DNA of 64,000 nucleotides from NORP240 sp942492445 (GTDB taxonomy: Bacteria; Pseudomonadota; Gammaproteobacteria; Pseudomonadales; Pseudohongiellaceae): NCBI GenBank assembly GCA_942492445.1, contig CALOEW010000033.1:1-64000 (forward strand), given 5' to 3'. The position numbers and the translations under genes were made by a program. The notes beneath the pieces were generated by a model that ran no database searches, was not told where the DNA came from, and saw only the letters and a list, made by a program, of their open reading frames with translations. Below are positions 35,751 through 48,495 of this stretch, piece by piece. How positions within the stretch are numbered: position 1 is the first letter of the stretch; each line of letters opens with the position of its first letter.

Positions 35751-36482
35751 ATGCCAAATGTCGTTAAAGGCAGCAAGCAGGAGAGGATGGTGGTCGTTCC
35801 CTATCGGCCGCTACGCCGTGTACTGCTGCTCGGCTCGGTTATGGGGCTGTTGATCGGAGGAGTTCTGGCCGGCCACTGGGTTGGTATTCGCAGCGCCGGA
35901 AATACCGGTGGCCGGCTGGCGACGGCGCAGCAGCGACTCGATGTTCTGGAAGCGGAAAACGCCGGGCTGAAGCAGGAATTGGCGCTGCGGGAACGTTCCA
36001 GCGTGATGGATCAGCAGGTCAGCAATGAGATTCAGTCGACTGTCGCCGAGCTGCGGGAGTACATAGCCAGCCTGGAACAGGACGTCCAGTATTATCGCCA
36101 GGCGATGACCAGTGAGTTCGAGGAAGTCGGGCTGGTGGTCGGCGAGATTGACGTGAAAGCATCGAATGATCCACAACGGTTTCACTACAAACTGGTGATG
36201 CGGCAGCAGGAATCGGAAGGACAATACCTGATCGGCCACGTCAATGTGGATGTAGTGGGGCAGCTGGCCGGGAGGAAACTCAGTATCCCGCTGCGGGAAC
36301 TGACGGAGGACGAGGATCAGCTTGATATACGGCTCAGATTCCGCTACTTCCAGAATATCGAAGGAGACCTGATGCTGCCACCCGGATTCGTTCCCGAACA
36401 GATTGAGATCAATGCGGTTGCCACCGCTCCGATGGCAAAGTCGATCAGCAAATCCTACAACTGGATCATCGAAGGAGAATAG
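35751..36482 (+). CDS. Coiled-coil membrane-anchored protein, DUF6776-like
   Basis: A 243-residue protein with a basic N-terminus, one membrane helix (VLLLGSVMGLLIGGVLAGHWVGI, about 24-46), and a coiled coil (LATAQQRLDVLEAENAGLKQELALRERSS, then LREYIASLEQDVQYYRQAM). A C-terminal beta-rich part with FHYKLVMRQQESEGQYLIGHVNVDVVG follows. It sits between argC and the bactofilin gene, three bases from the latter, the same place as in Pseudomonas relatives. It probably faces the periplasm and may link bactofilin to the envelope; that is inference. Confidence 0.8.
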   Translation: MPNVVKGSKQERMVVVPYRPLRRVLLLGSVMGLLIGGVLAGHWVGIRSAGNTGGRLATAQQRLDVLEAENAGLKQELALRERSSVMDQQVSNEIQSTVAELREYIASLEQDVQYYRQAMTSEFEEVGLVVGEIDVKASNDPQRFHYKLVMRQQESEGQYLIGHVNVDVVGQLAGRKLSIPLRELTEDEDQLDIRLRFRYFQNIEGDLMLPPGFVPEQIEINAVATAPMAKSISKSYNWIIEGE

Positions 36483-36485
36483 TGC

Positions 36486-36929
36486 ATGTTCGGTTCCGGC
36501 GACAAAATTGAGAGTCACGGACCTGCCCACACACTGATTTCACGGGCTACAGAAATTGCCGGCGACGTGCATTTCAGCGGTGAACTGATCGTGGAAGGCA
36601 AGGTCAAAGGCAACATTTATGCCGAGGACGGCACCGATGCTCTGATTCGTGTTGTCGACCAGGGATCGGTGGAGGGGGATATCTGCGTTCCTTCGGTGGT
36701 GATCAACGGCCTGGTTCAGGGCGACGTACGCTCAGCCAATCACATCGAACTGGCTGCCAAGGCTGTGGTAATGGGAAATGTCTATTACAACCTGATTGAA
36801 ATGGTCATGGGCTCCGAGGTCAATGGCAACCTGATGCATATCGCGGCGTCGGAACAGGCACCGAAGCAGCTTACGGCAGACTCCAGCGCCCTCGAAGAGA
36901 CGGGGCGGATGCTTGAAAAAGAAGGTTGA
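36486..36929 (+). CDS. Bactofilin (polymer-forming cytoskeletal protein)
   Basis: Bactofilins are beta-helical filament formers tied to the membrane or cell wall. The 147-residue protein shows the rolling repeats AEIAGDVHFSGELIVEGKVKGNI-type, IRVVDQGSVEGDICVPSVVINGLVQGDV and LAAKAVVMGNVYYNLIEMVMGSEVNGNL, followed by a 30-residue polar tail. An ATG immediately after the coiled-coil gene starts it, and the two are co-transcribed. A M23 peptidase lies downstream in the same neighbourhood, a recurrent association for bactofilins, here on the opposite strand. Confidence 0.93.
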   Translation: MFGSGDKIESHGPAHTLISRATEIAGDVHFSGELIVEGKVKGNIYAEDGTDALIRVVDQGSVEGDICVPSVVINGLVQGDVRSANHIELAAKAVVMGNVYYNLIEMVMGSEVNGNLMHIAASEQAPKQLTADSSALEETGRMLEKEG

Positions 36930-37033
36930 AGCCCCATTATAATACCTGACTGTAACCGTTGGTTATTGTTATACTGTCGCCCTGTTTCAATTCTGCAAAT
37001 TCGAAAACGGGTTACCTTCAAATTGGAATCAAG

Positions 37034-37387
37034 ATGTCCGTAGTTGAATCTCAAGAACCGGTCCTGCTCAGTCTGACAGAAAACGCCGCGGCCAAGATTC
37101 ACCGCCTGGTCGAGGAGGAAGGCAACGACAACCTGAAATTGCGGGTTTTCGTTACCGGTGGCGGCTGCTCGGGTTTTCAATATGGATTCTCGTTTGACGA
37201 AGAAATCAACGAGGACGACACCATTGTCAATAATCGTGGCGCCAGTGTGCTGGTGGACCCACTCAGCTATCAGTACCTGGTAGGTGCCAGGATCGATTAC
37301 GTCGAAGGACTCGAAGGCGCCCGTTTCGTAGTCGACAATCCCATGGCAACCACAACCTGTGGCTGCGGTTCCTCGTTCTCCATCTAG
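37034..37387 (+). CDS. erpA: Iron-sulfur carrier ErpA
   Basis: ErpA is an A-type carrier that delivers Fe-S clusters to apoproteins. The protein from the ATG at 37034 has 117 residues with the three ligand Cys of the family in GGGCSGFQYG and TTCGCGSSF near the C-terminus, and LTENAAAKIHRLVEEEGNDNLKLRVFV at the start. An upstream in-frame extension to 36959 is non-family. The gene order bactofilin-erpA-anmK matches Pseudomonas. Confidence 0.97.
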   Translation: MSVVESQEPVLLSLTENAAAKIHRLVEEEGNDNLKLRVFVTGGGCSGFQYGFSFDEEINEDDTIVNNRGASVLVDPLSYQYLVGARIDYVEGLEGARFVVDNPMATTTCGCGSSFSI

Positions 37388-37556
37388 CCTGCCAGGCTGT
37401 TTCTGAATACCGGCTGTCTCAGTCTGCGGCAATCTGTCAGAGGCTTGCCCGGGGCGCGGCAGTCGTTCCTGTCGGTTCGCTGTGTTGCATACCTGCCGGC
37501 TTGGCCAGGCCTGAAAAGACCTCCAGCAGTGATAATCAATTGAGTGTGAGCAGGCC

Positions 37557-38669
37557 CTAGTTCGGCAGGTAGACCCCGCCAAGAACAACCGGCCGGGTGG
37601 CGCCGGTGATTGCCGGAGTGTCCTGGGCGATACCGGCCAGTCGTTGCCTGGCCAGCCAGGCAAAGGTCATGGCTTCAACCCAGTCCGGAGGGATTCCCAG
37701 CGACGCGGTGGAAGCCACTTCACTGTCAGGCAGCAATTGCTGAAGTCGTTTCATCAGCGCGGCGTTGTGAACGCCTCCTCCACACACATACACCTGCTCG
37801 GCGGCCAGCTGATTTTCAATTTCCGTTGCCACGGTACTGGCGGTCAGTTCCAGTAGTGTGGCCTGCACGTCGGCCGGAGCTACCGGCCCGGTGAGCTCTG
37901 CCAGTCGACTCTCCAGCCAGGCACCATTGAAATACTCCCTGCCCGTGCTCTTGGGCTCGGGAGCAGCGAAATAGGGATCCTCCAGCATCAGCTCGAGCAG
38001 TGCGTCGATTACCTGCCCCGATGCGGCCCACTGACCCTGGAGGTCTATGGGCTGGTGCAGGTGTCTGTCGATCCAGTAGTCCATGAGGGCATTGGCGGGC
38101 CCGGTGTCATAGCCCAGAAAGTCGTGGTTCCCGGCGATAACCGAGATATTGGCAATGCCGCCCAGATTGACGATAACCCGAGCGTGTTGTGCCGAAGTAA
38201 AAACGGCCCTGTGGAACAGCGGCGCCAGTGGTGCGCCCTCGCCACCTGCAGCCAGATCCTTGGCACGGAAATCGGCCACCGTGGTAATCCCTGTATTGAA
38301 GGCGATGGTACTGGGATCGCCAATCTGGAGGCTGAAGGGCAGTGGTTTACCGGGCTTGTGGTAGATGGTCTGGCCATGGCTGCCGATCGCTTCAACCTGG
38401 TCGGATTCCAGGTGCTCCCGAGCCAGCAGTTCGCTGACTGCGGCGGCAAACTGCTGGCCTACTGCAATGTCTGCTTCTCCAATCGCTTGCAGGGAACTGT
38501 CCGACTGCTGGCAGAGCGAGAACAGCCTGATTCGCAGTTGTTCGGGGAACGGGTGTGCCAGGCAGGCCTGAAGCACCGGCCGGTCAGCTTCGAATCGCAC
38601 CAGCGCACAATCAATGCCATCAATGCTGGTGCCCGAAATGAGTCCAATATAGTAGGCACGTTCGGCCAT
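37557..38669 (-). CDS. anmK: Anhydro-N-acetylmuramic acid kinase
   Basis: AnmK phosphorylates and opens 1,6-anhydroMurNAc from wall recycling. The 370-residue protein starts YYIGLISGTSIDGIDCALV, the ATP-binding family signature, and has VEAIGSHGQTIYHKPGK, TTVADFRAKDLAAGGEGAPLAPLFH, NLGGIANIS, and CGGGVHNAALMKRLQQLLP. The start is set at 38669, where the family begins. It is 13 bases downstream of the M23 peptidase gene, so both are one operon for wall turnover. Confidence 0.97.
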   Translation of the reverse strand: MAERAYYIGLISGTSIDGIDCALVRFEADRPVLQACLAHPFPEQLRIRLFSLCQQSDSSLQAIGEADIAVGQQFAAAVSELLAREHLESDQVEAIGSHGQTIYHKPGKPLPFSLQIGDPSTIAFNTGITTVADFRAKDLAAGGEGAPLAPLFHRAVFTSAQHARVIVNLGGIANISVIAGNHDFLGYDTGPANALMDYWIDRHLHQPIDLQGQWAASGQVIDALLELMLEDPYFAAPEPKSTGREYFNGAWLESRLAELTGPVAPADVQATLLELTASTVATEIENQLAAEQVYVCGGGVHNAALMKRLQQLLPDSEVASTASLGIPPDWVEAMTFAWLARQRLAGIAQDTPAITGATRPVVLGGVYLPN

Positions 38670-38682
38670 GAATCCGGGGGCC

Positions 38683-40173
38683 TTACTCGGCACCGAGTTG
38701 CTGCTGGGCCAACAGGTGGTTTTGTTCCATCTGCCTGAATTGCCGCAGCAGGGGCGAGACCTGTTCGCGGAACCGGTCGATCTCCCCGTCCGGAACGGAT
38801 ACGGCTTCGGGCAACCCGTCCAGCACGGTACGCGGGTTCTTGTGAACGCCGTTGACCAGGAACTCGTAGTGCAGGTGGGGACCTGTCGCGCTGCCGGTAG
38901 CACCAACGTAGCCGATGACGTCCCCCTGCCTCACACGGACGCCTTTTTTGATCCCGTTGGCGAACCCGTTCAAGTGGGCATATTTGGTTTCGAAACCGCC
39001 ATCATGCTTGATCACCACCAGGTTGCCCAGGGTGCCGTTGCGGGTAGCCCAGGTAACACGCCCCTCACTGGTTGCCCGCACCGGGGTGCCTCTGGGCGCT
39101 GCATAGTCGGTGCCCTTGTGGGCACGTACCGTGTTCAGGATGGGGTGTCGTCTGGCCAGGCTGAAATCGGAACTGATGCGGAATACATCCAGCGGCGTGC
39201 GCAGGAAGGCCTTGCGCATACTTTCACCGGCCGGGTTGAAGTAACCGATTTCGCCGGATGCGTTCTGGTACTGGACTGCCATGAACTGCTCACCCTGATT
39301 TGTGAACTGGGCCGCAAGGATGTTGCCGGTGCCTACGAATTCCCCATCCAGGTAGTGTTCTTCAAAGAGAATGCTGAAATGATCGCCCAGGCGCGGGTCC
39401 AGGATAAAGTCAACCACACCGCCAAAAATATCGGCCATTTCCATAATCGTCAGAGCGGGAATCTGCTCCCTTTGGCCCGCCATGAACAGACTATCAGTGA
39501 TTGTGCCGTGCTTGAATACCCGGCGCACTTCCGGTGTACGGATGATGGTTTCAACGTCGTAAAAACCGTCCACCTGGGTGAACAGATAACCCTCCATCGG
39601 GGATTTGAGTACCTGCAGCTGCTCCAATTGCCCGGGCTGGGGAATCAGAAAGCTGAGTTTGTATCCCGGGTAGATCCGGTTCAGCACCTTGGCTTCTTCG
39701 TGGCTGTTCACTACATGGAACAGTTCCGTGTCCGACAGGCCGACACGGCTGAAAATGGTTGAGAGATTGTCACCGGGCTTGACCTCCACGTGCTGCCAGC
39801 CCTGGTGTTCCGTTTGTGCAACGCCGGGGCCACGAAGTTCGCCGGGCTCCGGAATTGTGACAATTTCCGCGTGGTCGTGGTCACTTTCCAGCGGATAGAC
39901 CGGTACCGGATTGTCCCGTGAACCGGCAGCGCGACCAATCCTCAACTGCCCGGCGTGCTCTGGCGTACCCGCCGCGCCGGGGCCGGGGCTATCCGCAGCC
40001 AGATCGACGGGAAGCTGGATCAGGTTGGTGTGCTGCGCACTGGCGTGACTGGTATCGTAGGAGGCCATTGCCAGCATGAACACCAGCAGCAGACTGAGAA
40101 TTCCCGCCGCAACCATGTGCTGCCGAGGGTAGTAACGGGCCAGAAGCTGCCGGGTAAGTTCGAAAAGACTCAT
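38683..40173 (-). CDS. M23-family metallopeptidase with OapA-like N-terminus
   Basis: A cell-wall endopeptidase. From the ATG at 40173, it has a cytoplasmic start, one membrane segment (MVAAGILSLLLVFMLAMASY), a LysM-like/OapA segment (WQHVEVKPGDNLSTIFSRVGLSDTEL), and the C-terminal lysostaphin-type domain with zinc ligands in HKGTDYAAPRGTPV and the HLHYEF motif. It probably cuts peptidoglycan cross-links in the periplasm. It is followed directly by anmK. The same pair flanks tyrS in Pseudomonas. The frame is intact. Confidence 0.95.
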   Translation of the reverse strand: MSLFELTRQLLARYYPRQHMVAAGILSLLLVFMLAMASYDTSHASAQHTNLIQLPVDLAADSPGPGAAGTPEHAGQLRIGRAAGSRDNPVPVYPLESDHDHAEIVTIPEPGELRGPGVAQTEHQGWQHVEVKPGDNLSTIFSRVGLSDTELFHVVNSHEEAKVLNRIYPGYKLSFLIPQPGQLEQLQVLKSPMEGYLFTQVDGFYDVETIIRTPEVRRVFKHGTITDSLFMAGQREQIPALTIMEMADIFGGVVDFILDPRLGDHFSILFEEHYLDGEFVGTGNILAAQFTNQGEQFMAVQYQNASGEIGYFNPAGESMRKAFLRTPLDVFRISSDFSLARRHPILNTVRAHKGTDYAAPRGTPVRATSEGRVTWATRNGTLGNLVVIKHDGGFETKYAHLNGFANGIKKGVRVRQGDVIGYVGATGSATGPHLHYEFLVNGVHKNPRTVLDGLPEAVSVPDGEIDRFREQVSPLLRQFRQMEQNHLLAQQQLGAE

Positions 40174-40395
40174 ATATTGTCTGACTACTGCCCGACTACC
40201 GCCAGCCGGTAAGAAACGGAAAAGTATACCAGCTACATTGACAATTCCCACGGCAAAATGTTCCCGGGTAAGTTTTTTATTTCCTACTGGTGTAGAATCG
40301 GCGCTTTTCCGCGACCGGCAGAATACCGGATCTGTAGTCAATTTTCAGTAGTAATTGGAATGACAGGGCTGAGTGTCGACGCGCAACTCAATCGT

Positions 40396-40456
40396 TTAAG
40401 TAACCTCTGATTAAAACGGGCCGGGTCAGTGCCGTAATTAAACAGAGGTTACTTAA
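40396..40456. repeat. Palindromic MITE-like element, copy D
   Basis: A perfect outer stem (TTAAGTAACCTCTGATTAA ... TTAAACAGAGGTTACTTAA) with a GC-rich centre (ACGGGCC... ). It lies 30 bases before the tyrS start codon. Confidence 0.8.
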
Positions 40457-40486
40457 CAATTTTTGAAATTTTACCAGGGTGAATTC

Positions 40487-41776
40487 ATGTCTGCTGGTGC
40501 CCAGGACATCATCAAGGATCTTCAGAACAGGGGGCTGATCACCCAATTGGCCGGTGGTGACGAGGTTAGTGAGCATCTGGGCGAGGCCGGTCGCACAGTC
40601 TACTGCGGGTTCGATCCCACTGCGGAGAGCCTGCACGTAGGCAGCATGGTGCCTTTGCTGGCGTTGAAGCGCTTCCAGATGGCCGGACACAAGCCAATTG
40701 CCCTGGTAGGTGGTGCCACCGGTTTGATCGGCGATCCCAGTTTCAAGGCCAGTGAGCGCCAGTTGAATCCGGCGGATGTGATTGCCGGGTGGGTGGAGCG
40801 GCTGAAGCCTCAATTGAGCCAGTTTCTGGATTTTGACTGTGGCGGGAACTCCGCGTTGCTGGTGAACAACCTTGACTGGATGCAGAATTTAAGCGTGCTG
40901 GATTTTCTGCGTGATGTGGGTAAGCACTTTGCCGTGAACGCGATGATTCAGAAGGAATCGGTAAAGCAGCGCATTAGAGCGGGAGGGTGAGGGCATTTCC
41001 TTCACCGAATTCAGCTATATGATCCTGCAGTCCTTCGACTTTGCGGAGCTGAACGACGCTATGGCTGTACGGTGCAGATGGGCGGCAGTGACCAGTGGGG
41101 CAACATCACCGGTGGCATTGATCTGACTCGTCGAATGCACCAGCAATCAGGTCTATGGCGTGACACTGCCCCTGGTGACCAAGGCCGACGGGACCAAGTT
41201 CGGCAAGACCGAGTGCGGCACTATCTGGATGGACCCAGACAAGACCTCGCCCTATGCCTTCTATCAGTTCTGGCTCAACGTGGCAGATGCGGATGTTTAT
41301 AAGTTTCTTCGCTACTTCACCTTCCTGCCGGCTGAGGAAATCGATGACATCGAGCGCAGTGACAAGGTCCGCAGCGGGCAAACCCGAAGCACAGGGTATT
41401 CTGGCCCGGGAAGTCACCGAGCTGGTGCACGGAGAGCAGGGCTGGAAGCGGCCACACGGATCAGCGCGGCACTTTTCTCCGGGCGACATCGCAGTCTCTG
41501 ACCGGCAGGACTTCGAACAACTGGAGCTGGACGGACTGCCGTGTACGAGTCTGGCTGACAGCCGCAGTTCCATTGTCGCAGCACTGGTGGCTGCCGGGCT
41601 GGCCAAGTCAAACCGTCAGGCCAGGGAATTCCTGGGCAATCATGCGGTCAGCGTCAATGGACAGGTTGTAGACAGCCGGATTTCCAGCTGACTCCGGCGA
41701 CCAGGCCCTGCAGGGCAAGTACTTCGTGCTGAAGCGAGGGAAAAAGCTGTTCCATCTAGTGAAGATCGCGCCCTGA
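40487..41776 (+). CDS. tyrS: Tyrosyl-tRNA synthetase (multiply frameshifted)
   Basis: TyrS charges tRNA-Tyr. From the ATG at 40487 the first part reads YCGFDPTAESLHVGSMVPLLAL (HIGH-like motif), GGATGLIGDPSFKASERQL and HFAVNAMIQKESVKQRI. The frame changes near 40972, 41058, 41145, 41375, about 41440 and 41690. The joined pieces give GISFTEFSYMILQSFDFAEL, VQMGGSDQWGNITGGIDLTRR, LPLVTKADGTKFGKTECGTIWMD (KMSKS-like), DPDKTSPYAFYQFWLNV, the S4 part SNRQAREFLGNHAVSVNGQVV and the end KYFVLKRGKKLFHLVKIAP. The span is right for a complete enzyme of about 430 residues. Confidence 0.92.
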
Positions 41777-41962
41777 ACCCCGGGGCCGCGCCAGCGGGGT
41801 GTGGATCGCCATGATTCTGGGAGAAAAGCCGGTTTCCGCAAACTATTGTCCTTGCGCGCTCCTGGAATAGGGCCATTGCAGGGTTTTGGAGGCCATCGAT
41901 GCAGTGGAAATCGGCTGCATTTCTGACGAATAAGTTTCTGTTAAAATACTTCTTTCAGGGCC

Positions 41963-41990
41963 TTGCCAAGCCGGGCTAACGGCGTATAAT
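41963..41990 (+). promoter_or_regulatory. Ribosomal RNA operon promoter
   Basis: TTGCCA at 41963 and TATAAT at 41985 are 16 bases apart. A GC-rich discriminator (ACGCCCTCCC) follows and an A/T-rich segment precedes, as in strong stringently controlled rrn promoters. The leader of about 290 bases to the 16S start has no gene. Confidence 0.85.
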
Positions 41991-42021
41991 ACGCCCTCCC
42001 TTCACTAAGCAGGTGAGGGTT

Positions 42022-42038
42022 GAGTTCTTTAAAAAACA
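42022..42038 (+). promoter_or_regulatory. boxA-like antitermination site in the rrn leader
   Basis: GAGTTCTTTAAAAAACAGG resembles the boxA element (TGCTCTTTA) that recruits NusB/S10 to rRNA operons. A better copy lies before the 23S gene. Confidence 0.5.
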
Positions 42039-42283
42039 GGTCAAGTAATAGAGGTGGGTGCTTGCTGTGGCAGTGAGCTGTCAAGCGATACTGTCAAAGT
42101 AAGCAACTTGCGTTTATTCATTTAGAAGTAAACGAGCTGTTGTGTTGTCGGGGGTTGATTAAGCTTCCGGTGAAGCGACACGACAGCCAGTAGTTGTGAT
42201 CTTTGAGCATACTTTTACTGGTGTTGTTTTGGTTGGAAGTTAGAAGTCGACCGCAGTAGAACGGCACCAGTTTTCAAACTTTG

Positions 42284-43836
<1,553 letters not shown>

Positions 43837-43965
43837 AAGAGAAACAGTCACTGTCGCAGTAAAGTGCTCACCTCTATTACTTGATCTTGCTGATATAGAC
43901 TTTTTGTGTCGGTAGAACGAAATCAGAATTCGTCTCCTCTTCTTCTGCTCTCAGTCCTCTGAATC

Positions 43966-44029
43966 GGGTATAGCTCATTTAGAGCGCACCCCTTGATAAG
44001 GGTTCGGCGGTTCTCCCCCAGACCCACCA
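43966..44029 (+). pseudogene. Degenerate tRNA-Ile copy in the 16S-23S spacer
   Basis: GGGTA-TAGCTCA, TTAGAGCGCACCCC, TTGATAAGGGT, TCGGCGGTTC and CCCCAGACCCACCA align to the intact tRNA-Ile at 44133 but lack three short blocks. It ends with an encoded CCA. It may be a decayed duplicate or an error-rich assembly of one. Confidence 0.65.
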
Positions 44030-44132
44030 CTCGCTTTCGATTGGCGATTTGGTTACCGGCGGTCTCCGGCCGGGGAGAGGGGAGCAGAGGGATGGTTTTG
44101 CACAGGATCAGGGAGGGTTCGATATTCTGGAT

Positions 44133-44207
<75 letters not shown>

Positions 44208-44411
44208 CGCGGTAATAGAGCTCTGAACAATAGAATAACGGCAGTTCAGAGCGAAGATTAAAAGAAGAGAGACGCGAGTCACAGTAAAAGCCATTTCGCA
44301 GGACGGTAGTGGGGTCGATCGGAAGATCGATTGACCGGCCGGTCAAAAAGTGGTTTTTACTCTGGCTTTCCGAAGCCGGAATCCTGGTCGACCGACGAGT
44401 CGGTCCAGGAG

Positions 44412-44426
44412 GTTCTTTAACAATTT
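44412..44426 (+). promoter_or_regulatory. boxA antitermination site before 23S
   Basis: GTTCTTTAACAATTTG matches the boxA consensus of proteobacterial rRNA operons. The rest of the spacer from 44210 to 44809 contains no tRNA or gene that I can support. Confidence 0.7.
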
Positions 44427-44809
44427 GGTGAATGAAGACATAGATATGTTTGTTAGATGTCTTCGACCGGTATCGTTGTACCCGATACCAGGGTGATTTC
44501 ACGGGGCAGTCCGTCAGGGCTGGCAGCGTGGGATTGTCAGGGTAGCGGGTGGTGGTAGCAAAGGCTGGCGGCTGTTGTGATGACTGCTGTTGGTTTTGCC
44601 GGTTGGCAGAAGACATCACCCCAAAAACAAATGTGTGTATGCTGTAATCTTAAACTTCAAAAGTTATACAAGTGCAAGATCTGTACGAGAAGTCGTTAAC
44701 GATTGTTTAGCCGTAGCAGTTAATCGCGGGTTTGGCGGTTTTCCGGACGGTTTCAGGGGGAGTCAAAAGGCCCCTGAGGCAAGCCGGTCATAAGAACCTG
44801 AGATTATAT

Positions 44810-47729
<2,920 letters not shown>

Positions 47730-48010
47730 ATATAATCGCAGGTTTTTTGAAGAGCCGGGTGTTGGCTGAACAAGCTGGCTGCCTGGAGACTTCTGAACCG
47801 GATTAGAGGCAAGCAATCGTTAGACTTTGATGACAGATCTTTTGTGTAATGACGGGTCGGCGTTAAGGTGTGAAAGCACCGGAGCGCAGGACGAAGCACA
47901 GGATCAACAGCATACTGCTTCATTCATTGAATTGTTGAGAACAACGGGTCAGGGAAACCTGGCCGGTAAGCCTGGTGTAGCGAGTTGTTGCGAAACCGGG
48001 CAGACAGAAT

Positions 48011-48129
48011 TGCCTGACGACCATAGCGAGTGTGAACCACCTGATCCCATCTCGAACTCAGAAGTGAAACTGCTCAGCGCCGATGGTAGTGTGGGGTCTC
48101 CCCATGTGAGAGTAGGACATTGTCAGGCA
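48011..48129 (+). rRNA. rrf: 5S ribosomal RNA
   Basis: A 119-base sequence whose ends TGCCTGAC and GTCAGGCA pair. It contains CCACCTGATCCCATC, CGAACTCAGAAGTGAAAC and GCCGATGGTAGTGTGGGG, standard for bacterial 5S RNA. Confidence 0.97.
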
Positions 48130-48180
48130 TCCAAATAGAAAGGGCTCACCCGAAGGGGTGGGCCCTTTTTATTTGGATGC
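48127..48180 (+). terminator. Rho-independent terminator of the rRNA operon
   Basis: AAAGGGCTCACCC, loop GAAG, GGGTGGGCCCTTTTT forms a strong hairpin with a T-run. The flanks GCATCCAAATA and TATTTGGATGC extend the pairing to a 54-base dyad, so it may work in both directions. Confidence 0.95.
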
Positions 48181-48495
48181 GCAATGCCGGCGTTGCGTTG
48201 CAACGCGACATTGTGATCCGGACTCCGGCCAGGCCGGATTCCTCACCCCAGCGCTATTTGCCCGTGCCGGTCAAGCTATTGCCGGGAATGGTCGTAAGGT
48301 TTTGCAGGTTATCGTTTTTTTACTGAGCCAGGCCGACTGGTCTGGTAAAGTCCACACTTCGCAATCAAGTGATAACGCGACTTATTCGCGGCAATACAAA
48401 TTTCTACATTTTCGGCAACTCAACAACCTGCGGCGGGACAACGACGCGAGCGGGTTGTCAGACGACAAGACAACAGGAAATGACAACAGGTGGTT

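Noticed and set aside
38668..39762. 364-codon plus-strand open frame
   Set aside because: It lies opposite the M23 peptidase gene, whose motifs are all present.
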